Below are positions 54,071 to 64,000 of a stretch of 64,000 bases of DNA, in pieces. Origin of the DNA: Mytilus trossulus (lineage: Eukaryota > Mollusca > Bivalvia > Mytilida > Mytilidae); contig NW_026963296.1 in NCBI RefSeq assembly GCF_036588685.1, positions 310,001 through 374,000 of the forward strand. The letters are read 5' to 3'. Position 1 is the first letter of the stretch. Every line of letters starts with the position of its first letter. A program made the translations under genes and the position numbers. The notes beneath the pieces are model-generated. The model saw nothing but the letters and a program-made list of their open reading frames with translations, did no database searches and was not told the origin of the DNA.

Positions 54071-57000
54071 CAGACGCAGAGCTCTACACACCTTGGTCAG
54101 TTAAGCAGCTGCAGAGTACTGCGTAAGTTTGAAGTAACCGGTGTATCAGACGCAGAGCTCTACACACCTTGGTCAGTTAAGTAGCTGCAGAGTACTGCGT
54201 AAGTTTGAAGTAACCGGTGTATCAGACGCAGAGCTCTACACACCTTGGTCAGTTAAGTAGCTGCAGAGTACTGCGTAAGTTTGAAGTAACCGGTGTATCA
54301 GACGCAGAGCTCTACACACCTTGGTCAGTTAAGCAGCTGCAGAGTACTGCGTAAGTTTGAAGTAACCGGTGTATCAGACGCAGAGCTCTACACACCTTGG
54401 TCAGTTAAGCTGCTGCAGAGTACTGCGTAAGTTTGAAGTACCCGGTGTATCAGACGCAGAGCTCTACACACCTTGGTCAGTTAAGCAGCTGCAGAGTACT
54501 GCGTAAGTTTGAAGTAACCGGTGTATCAGACGCAGAGCTCTACACACCTTGGTCAGTTAAGCAGCTGCAGAGTACTGCGTAAGTTTGAAGTAACCGGTGT
54601 ATCAGACGCAGAGCTCTACACACCTTGGTCAGTTAAGCAGCTGCAGAGTACTGCGTAAGTTTGAAGTAACCGGTGAATCAGACGCACAGCTCTACACACC
54701 TTGGTCAGTTAAGCAGTTGCAGAGTACTGCGTAAGTTTGAAGTGACCGGTGTATCAGACGGAGAGCTCTACACACCTTGGTCAGTTAAGCAGCTGCAGAG
54801 TACTGCGTAAGTTTGAAGTGACCGGTGTATCAGACGCAGAGCTCTACACACCTTGGTCAGTTAAGCAGCTGCAGAGTACTGCGTAAGTTTGAAGTGACCG
54901 GTGTATCAGACGCAGAGCTCCACACACCTTGGTCAGTTAAGCAGCTGCAGAGTACTGTGTAAGTTTGAAGTGACCGGTGTATCAGACGCAGAGCTCTACA
55001 CACCTTGGTCAGTTAAGCAGCTGCAGAGTACTGCGTAAGTTTGAAGTAACCGGTGTATCAGACGCACAGCTCTACACACCTTGGTCAGTTAAGCAGCTGC
55101 AGAGTACTGCGTAAGTTTGAAGTGACCGGTGTATCAGACGGAGAGCTCTACACACCTTGGTCAGTTAAGCAGCTGCAGAGTACTGCGTAAGTTTGAAGTA
55201 ACCGGTGTATCAGACGCAGAGCTCTACACACCTTGGTCAGTTAAGCAGCTGCAGAGTACTGCGTAAGTTTGAAGTGACCGGTGTATCAGACGCAGAGCTC
55301 TATACACCTTGGTCAGTTAAGCAGCTGCAGAGTACTGCGTAAGTTTGAAGTGACCGGTGTATCAGACGCAGAGCTCTACACACCTTGGTCAGTTAAGCAG
55401 CTGCAGAGTACTGCGTAAGTTTGAAGTGACCGGTGTATCAGACGCAGAGCTCCACACACCTTGGTCAGTTAAGCAGCTGCAGAGTACTGCGTAAGTTTGA
55501 AGTGACCGGTGTATCAGACGCAGAGCTCCACACACCTTGGTCAGTTAAGCAGCTGCAGAGTACTGCGTAAGTTTGAATTGACCGGTGTATCAGACGCAGA
55601 GCTCTACACACCTTGGTCAGTTAAGCAGCTGCAGAGTACTGCGTAAGTTTGAAGTAACCGGTGTATCAGACGCAGAGCTCTACACACCTTGGTCAGTTAA
55701 GCAGCTGCAGAGTACTGCGTAAGTTTGAAGTAACCGGTGTATCAGACGCAGAGCTCTACACACCTTGGTCAGTTAAGCAGCTGCAGAGTACTGCGTAAGT
55801 TTGAAGTGACCGGTGTATCAGATGCAGAGCTCTACACACCTTGGTCAGTTAAGCAGCTGCAGAGTACTGCGTAAGTTTGAAGTAACCGGTGTATCAGACG
55901 CAGATCTCTACACACCTTGGTCAGTTAAGCAGCTGCAGAGTACTGCGTAAGTTTGAAGTAACCGGTGTATCAGACGCAGATCTCTACACACCTTGGTCAG
56001 TTAAGCAGCTGCAGAGTAATGCGTAAGTTTGAAGTAACCGGTGTATCAGACGCAGAGCTCTACACACCTTGGTCAGTTAAGCAGCTGCAGAGTACTGCGT
56101 AAGTTTGAAGTGACCGGTGTATCAGACGCAGAGCTCTACACACCTTGGTCAGTTAAGCAGCTGCAGAGTACTGCGTAAGTTTGAAGTGACCGGTGTATCA
56201 GACGCAGAGCTCTACACACCTTGGTCAGTTAAGCAGCTGCAGAGTACTGCGTAAGTTTGAAGTGACCGGTGTATCAGACGCAGAGCTCTACACACCTTGT
56301 TCAGTTAAGCAGTTGCAGAGTACTGCGTAAGTTTGAAGTGACCGGTGTATCAGACGCAGAGCTCAACACACCTTGGTCAGTTAAGCAGCTGCAGAGTACT
56401 GCGTAAGTTTGAAGTGACCGGTGTATCAGACGCAGAGCTCTACACACCTTGGTCAGTTAAGCAGCTGCAGAGTACTGCGTAAGTTTGAAGTGACCGGTGT
56501 ATCAGACGCAGAGCTCTACACACCTTGGTCAGTTAAGCAGCTGCAGAGTACTGCGTAAGTTTGAAGTGACCGGTGTATCAGACGCAGAGCTCTACACACC
56601 TTGGTCAGTTAAGCAGCTGCAGAGTACTGCGTAAGTTTGAAGTGACCGGTGTATCAGACGCAGAGCTCTACACACCTTGGTCAGTTAAGCAGCTGCAGAG
56701 TACTGCGTAAGTTTGAAGTGACCGGTGTATCAGACGCAGAGCTCTACACACCTTGGTCAGTTAAGCAGCTGCAGAGTACTGCGTAAGTTTGAAGTGACCG
56801 GTGTATCAGACGCAGAGCTCTACACACCTTGGTCAGTTAAGCAGCTGCAGAGTACTGCGTAAGTTTGAAGTGACCGGTGTATCAGACGCAGAGCTCTACA
56901 CACCTTGGTCAGTTAAGCAGCTGCAGAGTACTGCGTAAGTTTGAAGTGACCGGTGTATCAGACGCAGAGCTCTACACACCTTGGTCAGTTAAGCAGCTGC

Positions 57001-57960
57001 AGAGTACTGCGTAAGTTTGAAGTGACCGGTGTATCAGACGCAGAGCTCTACACACCTTGGTCAGTTAAGCAGCTGCAGAGTACTGCGTAAGTTTGAAGTG
57101 ACCGGTGTATCAGACGCAGAGCTCTACACACCTTGGTCAGTTAAGCAGCTGCAGAGTACTGCGTAAGTTTGAAGTAACCGGTGTATCAGACGCAGAGCTC
57201 TACACACCTTGGTCAGTTAAGCAGCTGCAGAGTACTGCGTAAGTTTGAAGTGACCGGTGTATCAGACGCAGAGCTCTACACACCTTGGTCAGTTAAGCAG
57301 CTGCAGAGTACTGCGTAAGTTTGAAGTAACCGGTGTATCAGACGCAGATCTCTACACACCTTGGTCAGTTAAGCAGCTGCAGAGTACTGCGTAAGTTTGA
57401 AGTAACCGGTGTATCAGACGCAGAGCTCTACACACCTTGTTCAGTTAAGCAGCTGCAGAGTAATGCGTAAGTTTTAAGTAACCGGTGTATCAGACGCAGA
57501 GCTCTACACACCTTGGTCAGTTAAGCAGCTGCAGAGTACTGCGTAAGTTTGAAGTGACCGGTGTATCAGACGCAGAGCTCTACACACATTGGTCAGTTAA
57601 GCAGCTGCAGAGTACTGCGTAAGTTTGAAGTGACCGGTGTATCAGACGCAGAGCTCTACACACCTTGGTCAGTTAAGCAGCTGCAGAGTACTGCGTAAGT
57701 TTGAAGTGACCGGTGTATCAGACGCAGAGCTCTACACACCTTGTTCAGTTAAGCAGCTGCAGAGTACTGCGTAAGTTTGAAGTAACCGGTGTATCAGACG
57801 CAGAGCTCTACACACCTTGGTCAGTTAAGCAGCTGCAGAGTACTGCGTAAGTTTGAAGTGACCAGTGTATCAGACGCAGAGCTCTACACACCTTGGTCAG
57901 TTAAGCAGCTGCAGAGTACTGCGTAAGTTTGAAGTAACAGGTGTATCAGACGCAGAGCTC
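54071..57960. repeat. 76-bp satellite array, about 51 copies
   Basis: The period is 76 bases, measured between 54071 and 54147. The unit contains CAGACGCAGAGCTCTACACA, CCTTGGTCAGTTAAGC, AGCTGCAGAGTACTGCGTAA and GTTTGAAGT(A/G)ACCGGTGTAT. Copies differ by isolated substitutions, the commonest being AACCGG versus GACCGG. Those between about 56400 and 57170 are almost invariant. It is less AT-rich than the rest of the window. The unit is itself a dimer of two related halves of about 38 bases (GTATCAGACGCAGAGCTCTA versus TTAAGCAGCTGCAGAGTACT). No open frame crosses it. Confidence 0.93.
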
Positions 57961-58466
57961 TTCGTTATCTGATCGGTGTAGCAGACATAGACCTCTCATT
58001 AATTTGACCCTACCAGTATAACAGACACAGCGCTGTACTTGAATTTTTACTGATCGGTGTAGCAATCATAGAGCTCTATGTTAATTTGACATGATCGGTG
58101 TATCATACTTAGTCTAAGAGGTCTTCGTAAATTTGACCTTATCAATACAGTAGACGCAGGGTTCTACGTAAATTGATCTGGTCGGTAATGCGGTCATAGC
58201 TACATTAAATCGGTGTATAAATCTTTACGAATTTAATTTGACCCTATCAGTATAACAGACACAGCGCTCTGCGTGAATTTTCACTGATCGGTGTAGCAAT
58301 CATAGAGCTCTATGTTAATTTGACATGATCGTTGTATCATACTTAGTCTAAGAGGTCTACTTAAATTTGACCTTATCAATATAGTAGACACAGAGTTCTA
58401 CGTAAATTGATCTGGTCGGTAATGCGGTCATAGCTACATTAAATCGGTGTATAAATCTTTACGAAT
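57961..58466. repeat. Degenerate satellite flank with 234-bp duplication
   Basis: Irregular units of about 38-40 bases (GATCGGTGTAGCAGACATAG, CTCT-CGT-AATTTGACC) resemble the satellite's ancestral half-unit. The flank is organised as two copies of a 234-base block starting near 58001 and 58235 (AATTTGACCCTA-CAGTATAA, GATCGGTGTAGCAATCATAG, GGTCGGTAATGCGGTCATAG). Confidence 0.75.
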
Positions 58467-58469
58467 AGC

Positions 58470-58774
58470 GAAGCTGTTTTTATAAATAACAATAAAGTTT
58501 TTTATAAAAGAAATACGTTTGAAATTTAAAATGTTAACATGCTGGTAATATTTTCGTAGTCCTAATTATGATAAATGAAATACTATAAATATCTTTGAAA
58601 AAGGGATAGTAAGAATTTCAAATATTTCCGTCCAATTGATTTTAAGATTTTGTTTTTATGTTTCTAAACAAAATGTCTTATGTCTCCTACTAATCGTCAA
58701 AAAATTGGTTATCTATATCACATATCACCTGATCAGGTGCAACTTAAATCGGCACATTAAAACAAAAGACATGA
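58470..58774. other. Intergenic, nothing recognised
   Basis: This is AT-rich sequence between the satellite and a decayed family E copy. The open frame at 58636-58890 runs into that repeat and is not a gene. Confidence 0.35.
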
Positions 58775-58955
58775 ACATGCATCAAAGGGACTTTAGAAAC
58801 TCACCAGTCAAAACGAGGCTGAAACACCATGGTCAGAAAAATGACAAAGAACAGTTCCCAAAACACTTCACACACATAGTTAAAGGTTAATCAACACGAA
58901 CCCACCACAAATTCATCATTAACGTTACATGAAATGGTGAATCGGAAAGGTAAGA
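58775..58955 (-). repeat. Repeat family E, decayed copy
   Basis: AAAGGGACTTTAGAAACTCA, GAAACACCATGGTCAGAAAA, TCAACACGAACCCACCA and GGAAAGGTAAG align with the better copies at 11405 and 16788, with many changes. Confidence 0.5.
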
Positions 58956-59540
58956 AATTGGAGTTATATCAAGCTTTTCGTTTGTTTTCCAAATCATTGT
59001 AGTGAGTTTTCACGAGGAGCACGTGTAGTCAAGAATGTTACAAATTTATATAATTTTTCATGCATCGCGATTGTTGTCAGTCAATCAGAATGGTTTCTAA
59101 AGAAACTTACATGTAACTTGTGAGTGTAACTGCCAAAGGATGTTCCAGATCACGCCGCGTGCGCATGTAAATCGGTAGCATGTATTTCAATTAGTTAAAT
59201 GCAGAGATTTGTTAATGAAAAGGGGAAGTTGATCTCGTAAATAAAGTTATACCGATGCATGTGGTTCTAATTTCTTTTGTTCCCCTCTATATTTCTGTAG
59301 GTTTGCTATACATATGCATGGTCAATGATGCATTCAAAATAACCGGTAAAAAAAATGTTGTTCCAAAACAAGTCAATTCAATACAACATACAAAAATCCA
59401 AAATTATATAAAAAAAATACAATAATCAAAAACATTAACTTAATAACTTTATTGAAATGATACCTCTTTCCCAAGTTTAACAACACACTACATAATATAA
59501 CAACACATACAGCATACAAACGTAACAAATAACTCTGACA

Positions 59541-60521
59541 CTATTTGTAAGCAATTCCACGTGACTGCATAAATCCATAGCAACATCTTGGAGTCTTAAA
59601 TGAACGTTCGCTCTCATCCATCCTGTCGATGTATCTTTCAGTGTTACACAGGGGACACGCCCAAAGTTCGTACTTTCTTGCATTTCGGTTAAAATCATCT
59701 TTTGCCTCCAACGGAGTTTCACGTCCAGATTTATCATTCTCAAAGAAAATTCTGCCCAACATCGAGTGCACATGCGCAGATCCAGCATTTCCTTTTAAAT
59801 ATGAAAATTCACATGGCAAGATAACTTCCGGAATATATGACGCCATGTCTTCCTGAAATTTCTTAAGAGAGATTAACATCGACGTGTCGTCTTTCAACTT
59901 GAGTGCTTTATTAATATGCCTTTCTAACTGAATTCCTCTTTCTAATTGCGATTTTAATCCATTGATCACCTGAGTGACTCTTTTCATTTCTTCTGCTTCT
60001 TTCTCACGGAGTTCTTTAGCCATATCGGAAACCGTTTTGTCAATTATGTTCCGTAGTTTTTCCCCTTCGCTCTCTATTTCTTTAATAGTATTATACACTT
60101 TCTTTCGATAGGTATGTAGGCTGTTCTCCATGTTATCTACACTTTTTCGTGCTCCTTCGAGTTTTCGGAGGTACACTTCCCATGTTGACGATAATTCCTT
60201 TTTCTTTTTAGCAACGGTTTCTGATAAGTCGGACATATTGTGCCCTTTGTGTAGAGTGAAAATACACACTTTACACGTCGGTTCATCGCACTTTTCGCAA
60301 AAGTATACAAATTCCTCGTTATGTTGTGCACAGATTGGAAATTCCATTTCTTTTTGGGAAAAGTCTACATTTCTAAAAGTGTGAAAACGGTTAGATTTTG
60401 TCCTAATATGTAATAATTTACAATTTTGACAAAAAACCTGTTCACAGTCATTACAGAAATCGGTGCCTTTACTTTGTATACAAATTTCACAAATTCTACT
60501 ATGTTTCCTTATAAAAGACAT
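59541..60521 (-). CDS. Double B-box, coiled-coil (TRIM-like, RING-less) protein
   Basis: This is an intact intronless frame of 326 residues. The first B-box is at about 11-47 (CEIC, FCNDCEQVFC, NC and two His). The second at 64-94 is canonical: C64, H67, C75, C78, C83, C86, H91 and H94 (CAQHNEEFVYFCEKCDEPTC, then KVC and HKGH). A strongly charged helical region at about 102-225 should form a coiled coil. The C-terminal 100 residues contain SYLKGNAGSAHVHSMLGRIF and a late Cys-rich piece (CPLCN at 289-293, RCCYGF at 312-317), but no NHL, filamin or SPRY domain. There is no RING, so E3 ligase activity is not expected. Such B-box proteins are numerous in bivalves and often linked to innate immunity by analogy. 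The cellular role here is unknown. It is probably cytoplasmic, with no signal peptide or membrane segment. Confidence 0.85.
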   Translation of the reverse strand: MSFIRKHSRICEICIQSKGTDFCNDCEQVFCQNCKLLHIRTKSNRFHTFRNVDFSQKEMEFPICAQHNEEFVYFCEKCDEPTCKVCIFTLHKGHNMSDLSETVAKKKKELSSTWEVYLRKLEGARKSVDNMENSLHTYRKKVYNTIKEIESEGEKLRNIIDKTVSDMAKELREKEAEEMKRVTQVINGLKSQLERGIQLERHINKALKLKDDTSMLISLKKFQEDMASYIPEVILPCEFSYLKGNAGSAHVHSMLGRIFFENDKSGRETPLEAKDDFNRNARKYELWACPLCNTERYIDRMDESERSFKTPRCCYGFMQSRGIAYK

Positions 60522-60896
60522 ACCTTACATATGTTTCATGTTCAAACCTTTAAAATATGTGCAACAGCCATGAACACAAATTGTTTGGCAAATAATTCAT
60601 ATAAAACAATGGTACAGAGTTCAATTGACACTTATTTGTTATTTAAACTATTTATTTTAATCATCATTTTAAATCATAATTCAACATTCGACACCTTTTG
60701 TATTTAAAGTTTAATCAAGTGTAAATTGACAAAATGGGTTGAAATATGTACAATGTAATCATACGTTTTTTGATTGAGTTAAGTCTGCTAATTGATATTT
60801 TATCGTATGTTTTTATATGTTGTGATGTTATGCTATTGTTTTAGAAAAAGGGAGAAGGTTTGGGCCCATTAAAACGTTTAATCCCGCTGCAAATGT

Positions 60897-61180
60897 TTGC
60901 ACCTGTCCTAAGTCAGGAATCTGATGTACAGTAGTTGTCGTTTGTTTATGTAATATATACGTGTTTCTCGTTTCTCGTTTTGTTTATATAGATTAGACCG
61001 TTGGTTTTCCCGTTTGAATGGTTTTACACTAGTAATTTTGGGGCCCTTTATAGCTTGTTGTTCGGTGTGAGCCAAGGCTCCGTGTTGAAGGCCGTACTTT
61101 AACCTATAATGGTTTAATTTTTAAATTGTTATTTGGATGGAGAGTTGTCTCATTGGCACTCACACCACATCTTCCTATAT
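60897..61180 (+). repeat. Repeat family B, copy 3
   Basis: The copy has a 5' end with CACCTGTCCTAAGTCAGGAA, then GTTTCTCGTTTCTCGTTTTG, GGGGCCCTTTATAGC and CACACCACATCTTCCTATAT. It is almost identical to 42110-42325. Stretch 60522-60896, upstream of the B-box gene, shows no other feature. Confidence 0.78.
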
Positions 61181-61766
61181 CAATGTATTGTAAAGTGATG
61201 AATATGCAGTTGTGTTGTTGTGAAGATTACAAACATATTGTATTGCAACTTTGAACAATGAAAATAAGTCGTAACTATTTGCCGAAGTGTTTAAAATCTG
61301 AATTTGTGGTTTTCAGCTACATGTTGATAGTAATTTTAAAATCTGCCTTCCATAAAGATGGTTTACTGCTTATATTGGAATTACATGTTAGCGTCCTGGA
61401 TATACATGTAATATTTGCCAATAGACGTTAATCAGCTAAATATCAATGAATCAGAAAATCAATATACTTCCTATTAAGCAGTCCTCTTGTCCTTACTGAA
61501 AAATTATGATACCTACAAGACTTTGTAGAATAACCTATTTGTTAGTCTTTAAGGTGGTACCTAACACTACAGGGAGATAACTCAGTAAAGTCAGTTAAAC
61601 GTTTTAATTACATTGTGTTGTAAAAGGAATCTAAAGCTTCTCAATAATCAAAATTGGTGTTTGTCAAACTGCTATATAACCAGTGTAATTTTTCTGACAA
61701 AACGGTTGGTTCAAAATTTTTGAAATTTTTATATATATATATTTTTGTTAAAGGGTCAATTTAAGT

Positions 61767-62031
61767 AGCCGATTTCAATGAGTATGTAGCTAAAGGTAAT
61801 ATATTTGGTTAGTTTGCTTGCTAGTTGAACCGTGAAGTCATTCTTGAGTAAGGTATAGTACCCTCCTTTCGAAGTAGCCTAGTCCTGCAGACAGATAGAT
61901 TGGTTATCTGTCGGACTAGTCTACTCTTAAAGGAGGATAATTTACCAAACCTAACAGTGACTTCACGGTTCAGCTAGCAAGCGAGATAACCAAAGATATT
62001 ACCTTTAGCTACATACTCATTGAGATCGGCT
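61767..62031. repeat. Long hairpin-forming inverted repeat
   Basis: The left arm starts AGCCGATTTCAATGAGTATG and continues GTAGCTAAAGGTAATAT, TTGCTTGCTAG, TGAACCGTGAAGTCA. The right arm is its complement, ending ATACTCATTGAGATCGGCT at 62031. The arms are about 130 bases with mismatches and small gaps. The apex is perfect (GACAGATA - loop of 7 - TATCTGTC, 61890-61912). It is non-coding and resembles a foldback MITE or the precursor of a hairpin RNA. Confidence 0.8.
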
Positions 62032-62561
62032 GTAAATGGTTTTTTTTTAATTTAAATGTTTAGGAGTAAAACCCTAATGTATAAACTAAACAAGATCCGT
62101 AAACTGTTGTCAAGCTAAATAAATAAAACATGGTTAGATGTGAGACATTGTTTAGACAAAGATGTGTAAAAAATGAAAAAAATATCAAACTTCAGTTTAA
62201 TATTTAGTTTGTCGACGCCTGCGCTCTATGTTTTCCTGGTACTATTTGTCAAATTTCGCCAAAGTCTCTTATCGTAACCTATTTTGGGTGTACAAATCAA
62301 CGCTTTAGATTACAACTTGACACAAATAGTTCTATTTAACATTCTCCCATGTCTTTAGGTCAACTTAGAACATTATTTATCTTGTAACATTGAACTTTAT
62401 AATCAAATATGGCCCTTACCGAACTAACTCCTTCTCATCCAAAATCTATCTTAGTAAAGTTTTTTCCAACCCTGCAGAAGGCTGTCAATCCTGCAGAAAG
62501 TGCTTTCTTATATATCTTTTCATCAGTAAGATTTGTTAATTGTTATAAAACTGAGAATGGA

Positions 62562-62812
62562 AATGGGGATTATGTCAAAGCGACAACAACCCGACCATAG
62601 AGCAGACAACAACCGAAGGCAACCAACGGGTCTTCAATGTAGCGAGAAACTCCCAAACCGGAGGCGTCCTTTAGCTGGCCCCTAAACAAATATGTATACT
62701 AGTTAAGTGATAATGGACGTCATACTTAACTCCTAATTATAAACAAGAAACTGAAATTGAAAATTATACAAGACTAACAAAGGCCAGAGGCTCCTGACTT
62801 TGGAAAGACGCA
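62562..62812 (+). repeat. Dispersed mussel repeat family C, copy 2
   Basis: TGTCAAAGCGACAACAACCC through GACTAACAAAGGCCAGAGGC and TCCTGACTT matches 10850-11083 and extends it at the 3' end. Stretch 62035-62560 upstream has no recognised gene, and the frame 62409-62600 runs into this repeat. Confidence 0.75.
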
Positions 62813-63429
62813 ATTTTTTTTAGATCTCAAACCTCCCCCTATTCCTCTAGCTAATGTAGAGAAAATAAACGCACAAAAATACCAACAGCAAAACTCATGA
62901 GTTTTAGAGAAGTCTGAGTCCGATGTCAAAATATGCTATTCTAGTTTCACAAATACAAATTCCTTTTATATGTATATAATGTGAATATATTTTGTAACTT
63001 ATTATTCCGGAATTTAATTCTTTCTATTAAATGTGTACTCCTATTCGTATTACTTCTAGTAACTTTCAATTTATAAAGTTAAGCTTAATTCAATATAAGG
63101 TGTATGTCTTTTTAGTCAATATCTTTTTTTAAACTTTGTTGCAGCAGTGATAAAAATATTCATAAAAATTGCAAGCAAATCAAATGATGGTATTCATGTA
63201 ATACTTTTTTTTTACAGAAAAGGTTAGGATAAAGGATCCTATTGAAACAATGCATTTAAATGGAGAACAGGAATATCAATCAAAACGACAGTGCACCACT
63301 TAAATTATCAAAACTTGGGCCAGGTACAAAATGTGATAATGGATAGACCATTTAAAACATATTTTGTGGGCAAACATGAAATTGCATGATTCACATGAGA
63401 ATCTTTTTATTTTATTTTGATTTCAAAAG

Positions 63430-63560
63430 TGAGAATGGAGATGGCGAACGTGTCAAAAACAAAAATCCGACCTAAGAGCAGACTAACATCTTAAAGCCAT
63501 CAATTGGTCTGCAAAACAGCGAGATAATCCTGCAACATGAGTCGGAGTGCAGCTGGCACC
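63430..63560 (+). repeat. Dispersed mussel repeat family C, decayed copy
   Basis: GAATGGAGATGGCGAACGTG, AAGAGCAGACTAACA, GGTCTGCAAAACAGCGAGAT and TCGGAGTGCAGCTGG align loosely with family C. The flanks 62815-63430 and 63560-63886 show no gene. Confidence 0.5.
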
Positions 63561-64000
63561 TTACAAAAACTGTGTATTATTTCATTGAAAACAGAGCTCA
63601 AACTAAATCATGATCCATATAAATGAACTGAGTTATCTTTCTTTGCCCAAACCATTTTGAAATTTTTAGTAATGTGCATTCATGAATAATTTCTCTTCTA
63701 TCTTATTTTAAAGCTTCCATAATGAAGTGACAGAAACCGGTTTCTTTGTATGTATTATTCATAATTGATTGATTCATGTTTTTTATTATTTTCAAAAAAT
63801 TCATTGTAAATATATCATAAACTAGTACATGTATTTCAATAAAACATTTCCGATTGCTTATATGTACACAAGAAACTAAAATGTTGGGTACCACCTTAAA
63901 TTAAACAATGCTGAGAACATAAACATGCATCACAAGATAACAAACTCGACTTTTTCAACCAACGGAGTGATTGGAAAACAACTGTAATATTCATGACTTG

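Larger units (their letters stand above)
61548..63900. mobile_element. Candidate TTAA-flanked inverted-repeat element
   Basis: TTTAAGGTGGTACC starts at 61548, and its complement GGTACCACCTTAAA ends at 63900. Allowing mismatches, the inverted ends extend to about 25 bases (4 differences). TTAA occurs at both outer borders (61549-61552, 63896-63899). The left 210 bases also occur at 1990-2190. No transposase is readable inside. The interior has been colonised by other repeats. It may instead be two unrelated end copies. Confidence 0.42.

Noticed and set aside
54071..57960. CRISPR or coding tandem repeat
   Set aside because: There are no spacers, and the 76-base period is not a multiple of three. 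No frame stays open, so it is satellite DNA.

Overview
The window looks like AT-rich nuclear DNA of a marine mussel (a Mytilus-like bivalve). The grounds are intron-containing genes with GT/AG borders, and several dispersed repeats that I recognise from memory as abundant in Mytilus sequences. Examples are the module containing GACAACGCCATGG, the module containing CAAAGCGACAACAACCCGAC, and the module ending ACCACATCTTCTT. I could not run a search, so the genus is an inference. Few host genes are visible. Most of the window is transposon remains, satellites and duplicated blocks.

Layout. (1) About 2.3-13.4 kb, minus strand: the 5' part of a secreted PAN/apple plus EGF protein gene. It has a signal-peptide/PAN exon, a short Cys-rich exon, one distinct EGF exon, seven near-identical EGF exons in a tandem array and one more EGF exon. 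The gene runs off, or ends unseen, towards the left edge. All EGF exons are phase 1-1, so they can be gained, lost or skipped without a frameshift. (2) 14.6-20.7 kb: a polypyrimidine/polypurine tract, a Penelope-like reverse transcriptase fossil, a non-autonomous hAT element with an 8-bp target duplication, and a FLYWCH/MULE transposase fossil. (3) 22.3-25.7 kb and 38.8-41.3 kb: a duplicated block. Each copy has an upstream segment, a tandem array built on a 32-bp unit, and a single-exon class A GPCR. The right copy is intact and the left copy is a pseudogene. (4) Between them: SINEs, MITEs, repeats carrying nuclear-receptor-like half sites, and a near-complete CR1/L2-type LINE with an intact esterase ORF1 and a broken ORF2. 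(5) 44.14-53.72 kb: a foldback element of about 9.6 kb. Its inverted arms of about 2 kb each contain about ten tandem units of about 178 bp, and it is flanked by a 7-bp direct repeat. Its interior carries Tc1/mariner fossils and unidentified sequence. (6) 54.07-58.47 kb: a 76-bp satellite of about 51 copies, with a degenerate flank that exposes an ancestral unit of about 38 bp. (7) 59.5-60.5 kb, minus strand: an intact single-exon double B-box/coiled-coil (TRIM-like, RING-less) gene. (8) 60.9-64 kb: nested repeats, including a long perfect-apex hairpin.

No operons or obvious functional partnerships are visible. The best supported host genes are the PAN-EGF gene, the GPCR and the B-box gene. 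The most unusual structures are the foldback element, the homogenised EGF exon array, and the GPCR duplication with its paired upstream repeat arrays.
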